Translations under genes and position numbers: made by a program | Part shown: positions 22,885 to 31,984 of the stretch, piece after piece | Layout: each line of letters starts with the position of its first letter | How positions within the stretch are numbered: the first letter of the stretch is position 1 | Source of the DNA: Streptomyces djakartensis | GTDB lineage: Bacteria; Actinomycetota; Actinomycetes; Streptomycetales; Streptomycetaceae | DNA: 64,000 nucleotides | Direction: 5' to 3' | Assembly (NCBI RefSeq): GCF_014651075.1 | Contig: NZ_BMWE01000018.1 | Coordinates: 62,001-126,000 of the forward strand | The notes under the pieces: generated by a model | Seen by the model: only the letters and a program-made list of their open reading frames with translations | What the model was told of the DNA's origin: nothing | The model's database searches: none

Positions 22885-25800
22885 TCACAGCAGGGCGGTG
22901 GCCTCCTCGAGGGAGAGGCCGCCGCCTTCCGCGTACGCGGCCTCGTAGGCCTGGTCGCCGAGCTGCGCCCGGGCCCGCCGCTCCGTCTGCTCGCGGGTCT
23001 CGCGCTCCTGCCGCCGGGCGACATGGCCGGGCGGCAGCAGGGCGTCGGCGGCGCCGAGGCAGCGGGCCGCGTCCGCGGCACGGCGCCCGCCGTCGAGGGC
23101 GGTCAGGGCCCCTGCCCCGGTGGTGAGGTACGCGGCGGGCATCGTGGGTGCGACAGCCGCCGACACCGGGTCGACGGCTTGCTCCAGTGCCTTGCGGATC
23201 CGGTCCAGGCACTCCTCGTACCGTCCCTCCGCGGCGTCCAGCCAGGCCTCGGCGCCGAGAATGTACGCGTCGAAGACGATGAAGTGGGCGATACGGAAGT
23301 CCTGGCGCAGCCGCCGCAGTTGCTCGCGCGCCTCGGCGAGGCGGCCGGTCATGCCGAGCCGGCCGGCCAGGAAGAGGCGGGCGGCGGGCATGGCCGCGCT
23401 GTGCGCGTCCTCGTGCTGGGCGATCACCTCGCGCAGCAGCCGCTCACCGTGCTCGCCGTCGCCGGCCTCCAGCAGCGCGATGCCCAGCCGGGCGGTGAGG
23501 ACGGCCGCCTGGGCTCGGGCGCCGAGGCGTTCGGCGTGCCAGACGGCCGCCTCGTAGTCGGCGGCGGCCGGTTCGTGGTCGCCCTTGCGTTCGTGGGCCT
23601 CGGCGCGTGCGGAGAGGGCCTCGGCGATGCCCCAGTCGTCGCCGAGGCGCCGGTGGATCTCCAGCGCCTCGTCGGCGTCGCGGGCCGCGTCGCCCGCCCA
23701 GTCGGTGCGGTTGGCGAGGAAGTTGGCCCGCATCTGGAGGTTGGAGGCCAGCTCCCAGTCGAAGCCGGGAGTCCGCCGGCAGGTGCGGATGGAGGCGTCG
23801 AGGATGACGCGCAGCCGGTCCGTGTCACCGGTCAGCATCACGGCGAAGAACCAGAACAGGCCGGGGAGCCGGCAGTTCTGCGGCAGGCCGGGTTCGTAGG
23901 TCCGCGCGATGGTCCGCAGCTTCCGCTGGGAGCGGGGGTTCTGCCAGGCGTCCAGTTCGGTGTCCATGCAGGCGAGATGGGTCAGGTGGACCCCGCGCCG
24001 GGCCTCCCACAGGACCTCGCCCGTCATCGGGGGCGGCGCGTCGGTGCAGCGCTGCCACACGGGGGCGGCGGGACGGACGTGCTCGGCGAAGGGGTCGGGG
24101 CCGAGCGCCATGACCTCGCGGCACCAGTTTCGGGCCTCGATGCGCAGGTCGCGCATCTGCCAGTACCAGCCGAGGGACAGCACCATGCAGAGCGCCTCCT
24201 GCTCGTCGCGCAGGGCGACGGCGTGGCGCAGCGCGGTACGCAGGTTCTCGTGCTCGCGCTCCAGCCGGCGGATGGCGGCGAGCTGGCCGGGGCCGCGCAG
24301 CAACGGCTCGGTGGTGCGGGCGAGTTCGCGGTAGTACGTCAGATGGGCCCGCTCGGCCGAGCCGCGCTGCCCGGCCTCGTCCAGCCGTTCGGCGGCGTAC
24401 TCGGCGACGGTCTCGAGCAGCCGGTAGCGCATCCCTTCGTCGCCCGGTTCGCCGGTCGGGGCGGCCACGACCAGGGAGCGGTCGACGAGCGACCCGAGCA
24501 CCTCCATGGCGACCGGCCCGCACACGGCCTCGGCGGCGGGCAGGTCGCAGCCGCCCGCGAACACCGACAGCCGCCGCAGCACGTCCCGCTCGTCCTCGTC
24601 GAGCAGGTCCCAGGACCAGTCGACGACGGCTCTGAGGGTCTGCTGGCGGGGCAGGACGGTACGGCTGCCGGAGGTGAGCAGCCGGAAGCGGTCGTCGAGC
24701 CGGCCGGCGATCTGGCGGGGCGTGAGCATCCGCAGCCGGGCGGCGGCGAGTTCGATGGCCAGGGGCAGGCCGTCGAGGCGCCGGCAGATCTCGGCGCACG
24801 CCTCGGGGTCGTCCTCGATCCGGAAGCCGGGCCGGGCCGCCGCGCCCCGGTCGGCGAGCAGCCGCAGCGCGACCAGTTCGGGCAGCGGTTCCACGGGCCG
24901 CAGCAACTCCCCCGGCACGCCCAGGGGTTCCCGGCTGGTGGCGAGGACGGTCAGGCCTGGGCACCGCTCCAGCAGTTCCTCGGTGAGCCGGGCTGCGGCG
25001 TCGGCGACGTGCTCGCAGTTGTCCAGGATCAGCAGCATACGGGGCCGGGAGCAGTGCTCGGCGAGCCGCTCGACGGGGTCGTCGAGCCGGTCGGCGACGG
25101 CGGCCCGGATGCCCTCGGCGCCGGCGCCGTACAGCACGGTCTCGCGGGCACCGACGGCGGTCAGCACGGCCTCCGGTACGGCGGCGGGGTCGTCCACCGG
25201 GGCGAGTTCGGCGAGCCAGACACCGCCCGGCATGGAGGGCCGCACGGCCTCGGCGGCCTCCTGCGACAGCCGTGTCTTGCCGGCCCCGCCGGGCCCGAGC
25301 AGCGTCACGAGCCGGGCGGTGGCGAGATCGCCCCGGATGGTCTCGATGTCGCTCTCGCGGCCGACGAAGGACGTGAGCCGCGCGCGGAGATTGCCGGCGG
25401 GCGGCGGTGCCCCGCTGCCGCGGGCGGGCGCCGGGCCGTCGCCCGGTCTCAGCAACTCGGCGTGCACGGAACGCAGTTGCGGACCGGGGTCGGTGCCGAG
25501 CCGGTCGGCGAGCAGCCGCCGGACGTCCTCGTACGCGTCCAGCGCCTGCGCCGTGCGTCCGGCGTCGCGCAGGGCACGCAGGCGGAGGACCTGGAGGGGT
25601 TCGTCCAGGGGGTGGCTGTCGCACAGGGCGGTCAGCTCCGGCAGGGACTGCTCGGCCTGACCCAGGGCGAGGGCGGCGCCGTGACGGGCGCGCAGCACGT
25701 CGAGACGGCGGGCGTCCAGGCGGGCCGCCTCGGCGGTGCGGTCGGGGAGGTCGGCGAGGGCCGGTCCCCGCCACAGCGCGAGGGCCTCGTCGAGCACCGC

Positions 25801-26169
25801 GGCGGCCTTGGCGGGGTCGCCGTCGGCCAGGGCGCGCACCCCTTCACCGGCGAGCCGCTCGAACCGGTGCAGGTCGATGTCGTCGGCCCCGGACGTGAGC
25901 CGGTATCCGCCCGCCACGGAGGTCACGGCGTCCGCCCCGAGCGCCCGCCGTAACCGTCCGACGAGCGCCTGCAGCGCGCCGGGCGCGTCGGCGGGCGGCT
26001 CCCCTCCCCACACCTCGTCGACCAGCGTCCCCGCGGGCACGGTACGGCCGGCCCGCAGGGCCAGCACGGTCAGCAGCGCACGCAACCGCGCCCCGCCCAC
26101 CGGAACGGCCGTGCCGTCGGTGCGGAGTGCCTGTGTGGTGCCGAGGATGCGGTAGCGCACGGGGTTCAT
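22885..26169 (-). CDS. AfsR/SARP-family regulator with BTAD, NB-ARC and TPR regions
   Basis: A 1094-residue regulator. Order: OmpR-like DNA-binding domain (1-92, RILGTTQALRTDG ... GYRLT), BTAD (95-240), STAND/NB-ARC ATPase with Walker A GPGGAGKT at 292-299 and MLLILDNCEHV as the Walker B region, a winged helix (SLVDRSLVV), and a C-terminal TPR-like helical array to the end. Such proteins activate secondary metabolism or export genes from heptamer direct repeats. Four such repeats precede the ABC operon, convergent with this gene. The start at 26169 has GGAGA upstream; the frame to 26223 is less likely. Long opposite-strand frames here are shadows. Confidence 0.9.
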   Translation of the reverse strand: MNPVRYRILGTTQALRTDGTAVPVGGARLRALLTVLALRAGRTVPAGTLVDEVWGGEPPADAPGALQALVGRLRRALGADAVTSVAGGYRLTSGADDIDLHRFERLAGEGVRALADGDPAKAAAVLDEALALWRGPALADLPDRTAEAARLDARRLDVLRARHGAALALGQAEQSLPELTALCDSHPLDEPLQVLRLRALRDAGRTAQALDAYEDVRRLLADRLGTDPGPQLRSVHAELLRPGDGPAPARGSGAPPPAGNLRARLTSFVGRESDIETIRGDLATARLVTLLGPGGAGKTRLSQEAAEAVRPSMPGGVWLAELAPVDDPAAVPEAVLTAVGARETVLYGAGAEGIRAAVADRLDDPVERLAEHCSRPRMLLILDNCEHVADAAARLTEELLERCPGLTVLATSREPLGVPGELLRPVEPLPELVALRLLADRGAAARPGFRIEDDPEACAEICRRLDGLPLAIELAAARLRMLTPRQIAGRLDDRFRLLTSGSRTVLPRQQTLRAVVDWSWDLLDEDERDVLRRLSVFAGGCDLPAAEAVCGPVAMEVLGSLVDRSLVVAAPTGEPGDEGMRYRLLETVAEYAAERLDEAGQRGSAERAHLTYYRELARTTEPLLRGPGQLAAIRRLEREHENLRTALRHAVALRDEQEALCMVLSLGWYWQMRDLRIEARNWCREVMALGPDPFAEHVRPAAPVWQRCTDAPPPMTGEVLWEARRGVHLTHLACMDTELDAWQNPRSQRKLRTIARTYEPGLPQNCRLPGLFWFFAVMLTGDTDRLRVILDASIRTCRRTPGFDWELASNLQMRANFLANRTDWAGDAARDADEALEIHRRLGDDWGIAEALSARAEAHERKGDHEPAAADYEAAVWHAERLGARAQAAVLTARLGIALLEAGDGEHGERLLREVIAQHEDAHSAAMPAARLFLAGRLGMTGRLAEAREQLRRLRQDFRIAHFIVFDAYILGAEAWLDAAEGRYEECLDRIRKALEQAVDPVSAAVAPTMPAAYLTTGAGALTALDGGRRAADAARCLGAADALLPPGHVARRQERETREQTERRARAQLGDQAYEAAYAEGGGLSLEEATALL

Positions 26170-26374
26170 TGTCTCCGGTGGTACGAGCCGGCTCACGGCG
26201 GTGGGCGGCGCGGCGGGGTTCACGGGGTGGCCGGCTTCCCGGCCGGCGCGGTGGCTGCGGCCGGACCGGCTGCGTGACGGCGTTGTCGAGGGAGGTGGGC
26301 CGGTGGGGCCGGGTGCGGGTTCGGGTCAGCGGTGACGCCGGACGCGGCCGGACCGGCCCCGCGACGGCGCTCAC

Positions 26375-26524
26375 TCAGGTCGGCCGCCCCGCCGGTACGG
26401 CAGCCGTGCTCAGGCTCTCCGGCAGCGCCGTCAGCGGCGGCCAGCTCACCTCGTCCCCCACCCCGAACGGTGTGCCGCAGCACTCCATCCGCCAGTCCTC
26501 GTAGATCACGTACCGGAGCCCCAT
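26375..26524 (-). CDS. Short DUF6578-like protein, probably truncated
   Basis: A 49-residue frame with a GGGGAGGG-rich ribosome binding region before ATG 26524. The start, YVIYEDWRMECCGTPFGVGD, EVSW, matches the opening of DUF6578 proteins (a tandem Cys and the VGDEVSW motif), which I recall as usually over 100 residues. The frame stops 49 codons in and no continuation is seen in the other frames downstream, so this is a remnant or a very short relative. Function unknown. Confidence 0.5.
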   Translation of the reverse strand: MGLRYVIYEDWRMECCGTPFGVGDEVSWPPLTALPESLSTAAVPAGRPT

Positions 26525-26638
26525 GTCCCCACCCTCCCCGGAACCGGCCGCCCCGCGCGAGACGTTTTTCCCCTGTGCCCGGTACCGTCGGGCCGTCCCC
26601 TTCCGTCCCGTCGCGTCTCCGAGAGTGCAGGGAGTTCC

Positions 26639-27439
26639 ATGACCACCGCCACCAGCCGCCACAGCGAGCGGCGGATCAGTCCCGTGTTCATCGGGATCCT
26701 CGCCGTGACGGCGGTCACCGGGTGGGCGACCTGGACCGGGTTCGCGGAGCAGCCCGGGGTCGCCGTGTTCCTCTTCGTGACGGCGGCCTGGATCGTCTCG
26801 CTCTGCCTGCACGAGTACGCGCACGCGCGCACCGCCCTGCACAGCGGGGACATCTCGGTGGGGGCGAAGGGCTATCTGACCCTCAACCCGCTGAAGTACA
26901 CGCACGCGCTGCTCAGCATCGTGCTGCCGGTGCTCTTCGTGATCATGGGCGGGATCGGGCTGCCGGGCGGCGCCGTGTTCATCGAGCAGGGGCGGGTCCG
27001 GGGGCGCTGGAAGCACAGCCTGATCTCGGCCGCGGGTCCGCTGACGAACGTGCTGTTCGCGGTGGTGTGCACGGCGCCGTTCTGGCTGGGCGCCCTGGAC
27101 GGTGTGCCGACCGACTTCCGCTTCGCCCTGGCGTTCCTCGCCCTGCTCCAGGTGTCGGCCGCGCTGCTGAACTTCCTGCCGGTGCCGGGCCTGGACGGCT
27201 ACGGCGTGATCGAACCCTGGCTGTCGTACGGCATCAGGCGGCAGGTGGAGCCGTTCGCGCCGTTCGGCCTGCTGTTCGTGTTCGCGCTGCTGTGGCTGCC
27301 GGCGGTGAACGGCGTGTTCTTCGACGTGATCGACGCGATCCTGAAGTCGCTCGGGATCAGCGACTTCGAGACCTACTGCGGTCAGGAGCTGTACCGCTTC
27401 TGGCAGGGTTCGAACGAGTTCTGCTCGGCACCGGCCTGA
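26639..27439 (+). CDS. Site-2 protease family (M50) membrane metallopeptidase
   Basis: A 266-residue integral membrane protein. The zinc motif HEYAH (HExxH) is in the second hydrophobic region (CLHEYAHARTALHSGD) and the third ligand is in LPVPGLDGYG. GPLTN, typical of the Rip1/SREBP-S2P-like fold, is between. Six to seven membrane segments are predicted. Such proteases cut membrane-bound regulators inside the lipid bilayer; the substrate here is unknown. ATG 26639 follows GGGAG. Convergent with a small membrane protein gene five bases beyond its stop. Confidence 0.9.
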   Translation: MTTATSRHSERRISPVFIGILAVTAVTGWATWTGFAEQPGVAVFLFVTAAWIVSLCLHEYAHARTALHSGDISVGAKGYLTLNPLKYTHALLSIVLPVLFVIMGGIGLPGGAVFIEQGRVRGRWKHSLISAAGPLTNVLFAVVCTAPFWLGALDGVPTDFRFALAFLALLQVSAALLNFLPVPGLDGYGVIEPWLSYGIRRQVEPFAPFGLLFVFALLWLPAVNGVFFDVIDAILKSLGISDFETYCGQELYRFWQGSNEFCSAPA

Positions 27440-27443
27440 CGGG

Positions 27444-27623
27444 TCAGCCGGTGACCGACTTCCGCGCCCGGCCGCGCTTCACGTAGTACCAGGCCATGTT
27501 CGACGACAGTCCGGCGAGCAGCACCCAGACGATCCCCAGCCAGCTGCCCTCCACGAAGGAGACCACGGCCGCGGCCACGGACAGGACGCAGACGATCAAG
27601 GCGTAAACGGCGAGGCGGGGCAT
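27444..27623 (-). CDS. Small membrane protein (59 residues)
   Basis: A 59-residue protein below the usual ORF size cut: MPRLAVYALIVCVLSVAAAV, then two hydrophobic segments (about 4-24 and 28-47) and a basic tail (VKRGRARKSVTG). AGGAG lies nine bases upstream of ATG 27623. Codon third positions are GC-rich in this frame, supporting coding. Its role is unknown. Confidence 0.65.
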   Translation of the reverse strand: MPRLAVYALIVCVLSVAAAVVSFVEGSWLGIVWVLLAGLSSNMAWYYVKRGRARKSVTG

Positions 27624-27697
27624 TTCGGTCGACTCCTGTCGGGGGACACTGCTGGCACTGCTTGTGCCGTCCAGTGTCCCCCATGCGCCTCAGCCGC

Positions 27698-28417
27698 TCA
27701 CACGTCGGTCACACGCAGCCCCGCGTGTGCCTTGTACCGGCGGTTCACGGAGATCAGGTTCGCCACCAGCGACTCCACCTGGTGGGCGTTGCGCAGCCGT
27801 CCGGCGAAGATGCCGCGCATGCCGGGGATGCGCCCGGCGAGGGCCTGGACGATCTCGACGTCGGCGCGGACCTCGCCGAGCACCATCACGTCCGTGTCGA
27901 TCTCGTCGATCCCCGGATCCTGGAGCAGGACCGCCGACAGGTGGTGGAAGGCGGCCGTGACCCGGGAGTCCGGCAGCAGGGCGGCGGCCTGCTCGGCGGC
28001 GCTGCCCTCCTCCGGCTTCAGCGCGTAGGCGCCCTTCTTGTCGAAGCCGAGCGGGTTGACGCAGTCGACGACGAGCTTGCCGGCCAGTTCCTCGCGCAGG
28101 GACTCCAGGGTCTTGCCGTGGCCGTCCCACGGCACGGCGACGATCACGATGTCGCTGCGGCGCGCGGTCTCGGCGTTGTCGGCGCCCTCGACGCCGTGTC
28201 CGAGCTCGTCCGCGGCGGCCCGCGCACGCTCGGCCGCCCGCGAGCCGATGATCACCTTCTGGCCGGCCCTGGCGAGCCGGTAGGCGAGGCCCTTGCCCTG
28301 CGGCCCGGTCCCGCCGAGCACCCCGACCACGAGTCCGGAGACGTCGGGCAGGTCCCAGGGGTCCTTGGCCGGGGCCTTCTGGGCGTTGTCGGTGGCAGCA
28401 CTGTCGGTAGAGGTCAT
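27698..28417 (-). CDS. npdG: NADPH-dependent F420 reductase
   Basis: A 239-residue coenzyme F420:NADP oxidoreductase. The NADP-binding Rossmann motif VVGVLGGTGPQGKGLA is at about 30-45, the second-strand motif IIGSRAAERA selects NADP phosphate, and VVDCVNPLGF and AFHHLSAVLL form the F420 side. It transfers hydride between NADPH and F420 in the cytosol, feeding F420-dependent reductases that often act in actinomycete secondary metabolism. It stands alone, diverging from the next gene. Confidence 0.93.
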   Translation of the reverse strand: MTSTDSAATDNAQKAPAKDPWDLPDVSGLVVGVLGGTGPQGKGLAYRLARAGQKVIIGSRAAERARAAADELGHGVEGADNAETARRSDIVIVAVPWDGHGKTLESLREELAGKLVVDCVNPLGFDKKGAYALKPEEGSAAEQAAALLPDSRVTAAFHHLSAVLLQDPGIDEIDTDVMVLGEVRADVEIVQALAGRIPGMRGIFAGRLRNAHQVESLVANLISVNRRYKAHAGLRVTDV

Positions 28418-28563
28418 GGCCCCGACTCTACGGCCGCCGGGGCCCCCTCGGATTCCACCTGCCGTTCGAGATCGGCACGCATGACCGGCCCCCTTGCCCG
28501 AGCCGGGCTAATGCGTGGTGAACCCAGCCTTAAGGGTGACCCGGCCGGGGCAGGATGCGGCCC

Positions 28564-29166
28564 ATGGACGCGGTACGGGTGGCGCTGCTCCGGGAGGTGC
28601 TCGCCGGGACGGAGTGGCTCGGGGCCACGCGGCGGTTCGCCGGCGCGCTGCGCGGGTCGGTGGTGTCGCACGGGGGCGGCCTGCTGCTCGTCGGTACGCC
28701 GGAGTTCGAGCCGTGGCACCTGGCGGCGCACCTGGTGGACGAGGCCGCGTGGTCGGGCACGCCGGAACTGGCCCCCACGCTGGTGCGGCATGACGCGCGC
28801 CCCTCGGATCCGGCGCACCTGGCGGTCGGTCTCGGCCGGCTGGAGGCGGCGCGGCGGGGTGAGACGCTGCTGGTGGTGTCCCCGGAGGGGCCTGCCGCCC
28901 CCCTCCTGGAACGGGTGTCCGGCGCTCGGCGTGCCGGTGCGACGGTGCTGTCCCTCGGCCCCGGGGAGGGCGAGCTGCCCGGGATGGCTCACGAGTGCCT
29001 GGCCGTCCCCGACGGCTCGGAGCTGGACCTGGACACGGTGCAGCACCTGGTCAGCGCGGCGGCCGGGGAGAACTCCCTGCCGACGCCGCGCGGCCGGCGG
29101 CGTTTCCGGGACAGGGTGTGGAGGCTGGCGGAACACCTGACGGCCCCACCGCCCGCGCGCTGGTAG
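28564..29166 (+). CDS. Conserved actinobacterial protein of unknown function
   Basis: A 200-residue soluble protein (ATG 28564; the frame starts three codons earlier at 28555). Layout: helical N-terminus, a beta strand VVSHGGGLLLVGTPEFEPWHL, two SIS-like alternating alpha/beta units (RRGETLLVVSPEGPAAPLL, AGATVLSLGPGEGELP) and a C-terminal helix. The alternating pattern resembles a SIS (phosphosugar isomerase) fold but without the usual Ser/Thr phosphate loop, so I leave function open. Confidence 0.75.
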   Translation: MDAVRVALLREVLAGTEWLGATRRFAGALRGSVVSHGGGLLLVGTPEFEPWHLAAHLVDEAAWSGTPELAPTLVRHDARPSDPAHLAVGLGRLEAARRGETLLVVSPEGPAAPLLERVSGARRAGATVLSLGPGEGELPGMAHECLAVPDGSELDLDTVQHLVSAAAGENSLPTPRGRRRFRDRVWRLAEHLTAPPPARW

Positions 29167-29227
29167 GGCCGCCGGTCCCGCCGGTGGTGCGGCCGCGGAT
29201 GCCACAGCCGTACGAGGGGCTACCGGG

Positions 29228-29458
29228 CTACTCCTCTTTACGGCCGCCCGCAGGACTGTCGTGCCACTTGGGGTCGTTCTCCCACTGGAGGTTGCGTTCG
29301 CGGGCGGTCTCCATCGCGTGTTCGGCCTCGGTGCGGCTCGCGTACGGGCCGAAACGGTCCTTGCCCGGGCATTCCGGCCCCTCCTCGACCTTCTTGTGTT
29401 CCAGGCAGTAGTACCACTCGCCCGGCTTGCCGACCGTCCGCTTCTTGAACAGGGCCAT
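29228..29458 (-). CDS. Small conserved Streptomyces protein
   Basis: A 76-residue hydrophilic protein: MALFKKRTVGKPGEWYYCLE, HKKVEEGPECPGKDRFGPYA, then a helix rich in Glu and Arg. The YYCLEHKKVEEGPECPG part has two Cys and one His, suggesting a metal or redox site. GAGAGGAGC precedes ATG 29458. It diverges from map across a 58-bp gap, which must hold both promoters. Confidence 0.75.
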   Translation of the reverse strand: MALFKKRTVGKPGEWYYCLEHKKVEEGPECPGKDRFGPYASRTEAEHAMETARERNLQWENDPKWHDSPAGGRKEE

Positions 29459-29503
29459 GACCAGCTCCTCTCGCCAACGACATGTTCCCCCGTGGCCGCT
29501 GGT

Positions 29504-29517
29504 TAGACTCGCTGGCA
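29504..29517 (+). promoter_or_regulatory. Likely -10 element giving a leaderless map transcript
   Basis: TAGACT at 29504-29509 matches a consensus -10 hexamer and ends seven bases before ATG 29517, so transcription should begin at or next to the start codon. No ribosome binding site is present. Confidence 0.55.
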
Positions 29518-30374
29518 TGTCTGGCCAGTCGCTGCTCGTCCCGGGGGAGCTGTCCCCCACCCGTTCCGTGCCCGGAAACATCCGTCGCCCCGAGTACGTC
29601 GGCAAGCCCGCGCCGACGCCCTACACCGGACCGGAGGTGCAGACGCCCGAGACGATCGAGGCGATGCGGGTCGCCGGCCGGATCGCCGCCCGGGCGATGG
29701 CGGAGGCCGCGAAGCTGATCGCTCCGGGCGTGACCACGGACGAGCTGGACAAGGTGGCGCACGAGTACATGTGCGACCACGGCGCCTACCCCTCGACGCT
29801 CGGCTACCGGGGCTTCCCGAAGTCGCTGTGCACGTCGGTCAACGAGGTCATCTGCCACGGCATCCCGGACTCGACGGTCCTGCGCGACGGCGACATCGTC
29901 AACCTCGACGTGACGGCGTACATCGGCGGTGTGCACGGCGACAACAACGCCACCTATCTGGTCGGCGACGTGGACGAGGAGTCGCGGCTGCTGGTGGAGC
30001 GGACCCGGGAGTCCCTCGAGCGTGCGATCAAGGCGGTCAAGCCGGGCCGGCAGATCAACGTCATCGGCCGGGTCATCGAGTCGTACGCCAAGCGCTTCGG
30101 CTACGGCGTGGTGCGGGACTTCACGGGCCACGGCATCAACTCGTCGTTCCACTCGGGCCTGATCATCCCGCACTACGACAGCCCGCACGCCACGACGGTC
30201 ATCCAGCCCGGGATGACGTTCACGATCGAGCCGATGCTGACGCTGGGCACACACGAGTACGACATGTGGGACGACGGCTGGACGGTCGTGACGAAGGACC
30301 GCAAGCGGACGGCCCAGTTCGAGCACACGCTGGTGGTGACGGACTCGGGGGCCGAGATCCTCACGCTGCCGTAG
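29517..30374 (+). CDS. map: Type I methionine aminopeptidase
   Basis: A 285-residue enzyme that removes N-terminal methionine from nascent proteins. Metal ligands are visible in order: Asp in NLDVTAYIGGVHGD (two Asp), His in DFTGHGINS, Glu in FTIEPMLTLG and Glu in AQFEHTLVV. The 40-residue extension before ETIEAMRVAGRIAA matches the longer actinobacterial isoform, which carries a Pro-rich SH3-binding-like N-terminus. ATG 29517 is chosen because the upstream frame has no signal and a -10 lies just in front. Confidence 0.95.
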   Translation: MSGQSLLVPGELSPTRSVPGNIRRPEYVGKPAPTPYTGPEVQTPETIEAMRVAGRIAARAMAEAAKLIAPGVTTDELDKVAHEYMCDHGAYPSTLGYRGFPKSLCTSVNEVICHGIPDSTVLRDGDIVNLDVTAYIGGVHGDNNATYLVGDVDEESRLLVERTRESLERAIKAVKPGRQINVIGRVIESYAKRFGYGVVRDFTGHGINSSFHSGLIIPHYDSPHATTVIQPGMTFTIEPMLTLGTHEYDMWDDGWTVVTKDRKRTAQFEHTLVVTDSGAEILTLP

Positions 30375-30398
30375 CATCCCGGCCCAGCCGCCGCCCGT

Positions 30399-30424
30399 GG
30401 CCCGCTCTCCTCGGAGGGCGGGCC
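30399..30424 (+). terminator. Terminator behind map
   Basis: Twelve-base arms (GGCCCGCTCTCC with GGAGGGCGGGCC, one wobble pair) and a two-base loop, followed by TTCCCC, 24 bp after the map stop. Confidence 0.7.
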
Positions 30425-30499
30425 TTCCCCATGGCGTCCGGCCCCGCACCGGAGTAGCGTTTTTACCGACACGACGTCGGCAAGCAGGGAAGCGGGCCC

Positions 30500-31147
30500 A
30501 TGGAATCCTTCTCGACCCTCCTTCGGGCCGCTTCCCGTGAGCAGCACCAGCAGGTCAGGGGCTCGGCGTTCCTGAGCGACCTGCTGGGGAGCAGACTGGG
30601 GGTCGACGCGTTCGCGCGCTACACGGAACAGCTGTGGTTCGTGTACGGGGCGCTGGAGTCGGGCGCGGAGCGCCTGGCCGGGGACCCGGTGGCCGGCCCC
30701 TTCGTACGCCCGGAGCTGTTCCGCACGGCTGCGCTGGAGCGGGACCTGGAGCACCTGCGCGGGCCGGACTGGCGGTCGGGCATCAGCGCGCTGCCCGCCA
30801 CGCGGGAGTACGCGCGCCGGATCACCGAGTGCGCCCGCGCCTGGCCGGCCGGCTACGTCGCCCACCACTACACCCGCTACCTCGGCGACCTCTCCGGTGG
30901 GCAGATCATCCGCGACGCCGCCGAGAAGGCGTGGGGTCTGCCGAGGAAGGGCGACGGGGTCCGCTTCTACGTCTTCGAGCGAATCCCCAACCCGGCCGCC
31001 TACAAGCGCGGTTACCACGAACTGCTGGACTCGGTGCCCGGCGACGAGCTGGAGCGGCAGCGGGCGGTGGCCGAGTGCGAGCGGGCGTACGCGCTGAACA
31101 ACGCGGTGTTCCGGGCGCTGGGCGAGGAGTTCCCGCTGTCGGCGTGA
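30500..31147 (+). CDS. Biliverdin-producing haem oxygenase
   Basis: A 215-residue haem oxygenase that opens haem to biliverdin, CO and iron. The proximal histidine lies in REQHQQ near residue 15; the distal helix motif YLGDLSGGQIIRDAAEKAWG contains the conserved glycines. The length equals bacterial HmuO-type enzymes. The start ATG follows GGGAAGCGGGCCC. It supports iron recovery and fits with the iron-uptake operon about 1 kb away, though no iron box is visible in front. Confidence 0.95.
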   Translation: MESFSTLLRAASREQHQQVRGSAFLSDLLGSRLGVDAFARYTEQLWFVYGALESGAERLAGDPVAGPFVRPELFRTAALERDLEHLRGPDWRSGISALPATREYARRITECARAWPAGYVAHHYTRYLGDLSGGQIIRDAAEKAWGLPRKGDGVRFYVFERIPNPAAYKRGYHELLDSVPGDELERQRAVAECERAYALNNAVFRALGEEFPLSA

Positions 31148-31169
31148 GCCGCGCCGCCGGACGCCCTGG

Positions 31170-31814
31170 TCAGCGTTCGAGGTGCACCCGGCCGCCGACC
31201 TCGGTCCATCCGCCCGGCTGCGGCGCGGTCAGAATCTGGGAGCCCGCCCCCTGGGTGATGTTGAGGGCGCGTCCCAGCCGGTCGGTGAGCAGCAGGGCCG
31301 CCGCCCCGGTCGCCTCGTCCTCGTCGATCCCGTCACCGCGCCCGGGGAAGGCCCGGGCCCGCACCCGCCCGGCGGGTTCGTCCTCCCACGCCCAGGCGTA
31401 CACCCACTCCCCCGGCGGCGGCACGGCCAGGGCGTCGACCTCGGCGGCGCTGCCGTACTGCCGCAGGGTCCGCGGCGGCACCCACTCCGCCCGCGCCTCG
31501 ATCCAGCAGAACTCCCCGTCCTGCCGGGCCCCGACCTCGCCGGCGGGGGTGATCAGCTCGGGCACGTCGAGCAGCCACGCCGTCCCGACACAGGGGTGCC
31601 CGGCGAAGGGCAGCCGCAGGGCCGGCGTATAGATGTCGATCACGCCACGCTCGGGATCGTCGACGAACACGGTCTCGCTGAACCCGAGCTTCGCGGCGAG
31701 CGCCTGCCGCTCGCTCCGCTCGGGCAGCGCCGAACCGTCACGAACGACCCCGAGCTCGTTGCCGTATCCGCCGTTGGGCCCGCAGAAGACGCGCAGCACG
31801 TCGTAGTCCGTCAC
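31170..31814 (-). CDS. PhzF-family isomerase-like protein
   Basis: A 214-residue protein (GTG 31814; the frame reaches 31853). PhzF fold features: VFCGPNGGYGNELGVV replaces the usual start with F...GNPAGVV, followed by GFSETVFV, then the second-domain opening LPFAGHPCVGTAWLL and DEDEATGAAALLL near the C-terminus. The catalytic Glu of classical PhzF enzymes (S-E-T in GFSETVF) is present. It is shorter than canonical members (about 260-280 residues), so it may have a distinct substrate; isomerase or epimerase chemistry is likely. Confidence 0.8.
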   Translation of the reverse strand: MTDYDVLRVFCGPNGGYGNELGVVRDGSALPERSERQALAAKLGFSETVFVDDPERGVIDIYTPALRLPFAGHPCVGTAWLLDVPELITPAGEVGARQDGEFCWIEARAEWVPPRTLRQYGSAAEVDALAVPPPGEWVYAWAWEDEPAGRVRARAFPGRGDGIDEDEATGAAALLLTDRLGRALNITQGAGSQILTAPQPGGWTEVGGRVHLER

Positions 31815-31947
31815 TGGGGCATTCAAGCACCGCCAGGGCGGCCGGGGCGTCACCGGCCGGGCGGGGGCGGGCGGCCCGAACCTCTTGACCCTCCCTTGAC
31901 TCGTTCATGAGGTCGTTTTTTGGCCACTTAGGCAATCCTTATGTAGC

Positions 31948-31966
31948 TTAGGTGAGCCTCACCTTT
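31948..31966 (+). promoter_or_regulatory. Iron box (DmdR1/IdeR-type operator) before efeO
   Basis: TTAGGTGAGCCTCACCTTT matches 14 of 19 positions of the DmdR/IdeR consensus and is a near palindrome. It ends 18 bp before the efeO start, where bound iron-loaded repressor would block transcription. Confidence 0.85.
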
Positions 31967-31984
31967 CCGTCTTCTGGAGCCCGC

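Noticed and set aside
21943..25953. 1336-codon plus-strand open frame across the ABC permease and the SARP regulator
   Set aside because: Shadow of the true genes on other frames: Arg/Pro/Gly-rich, no ribosome binding site or family motif, and it overlaps two well-supported genes.
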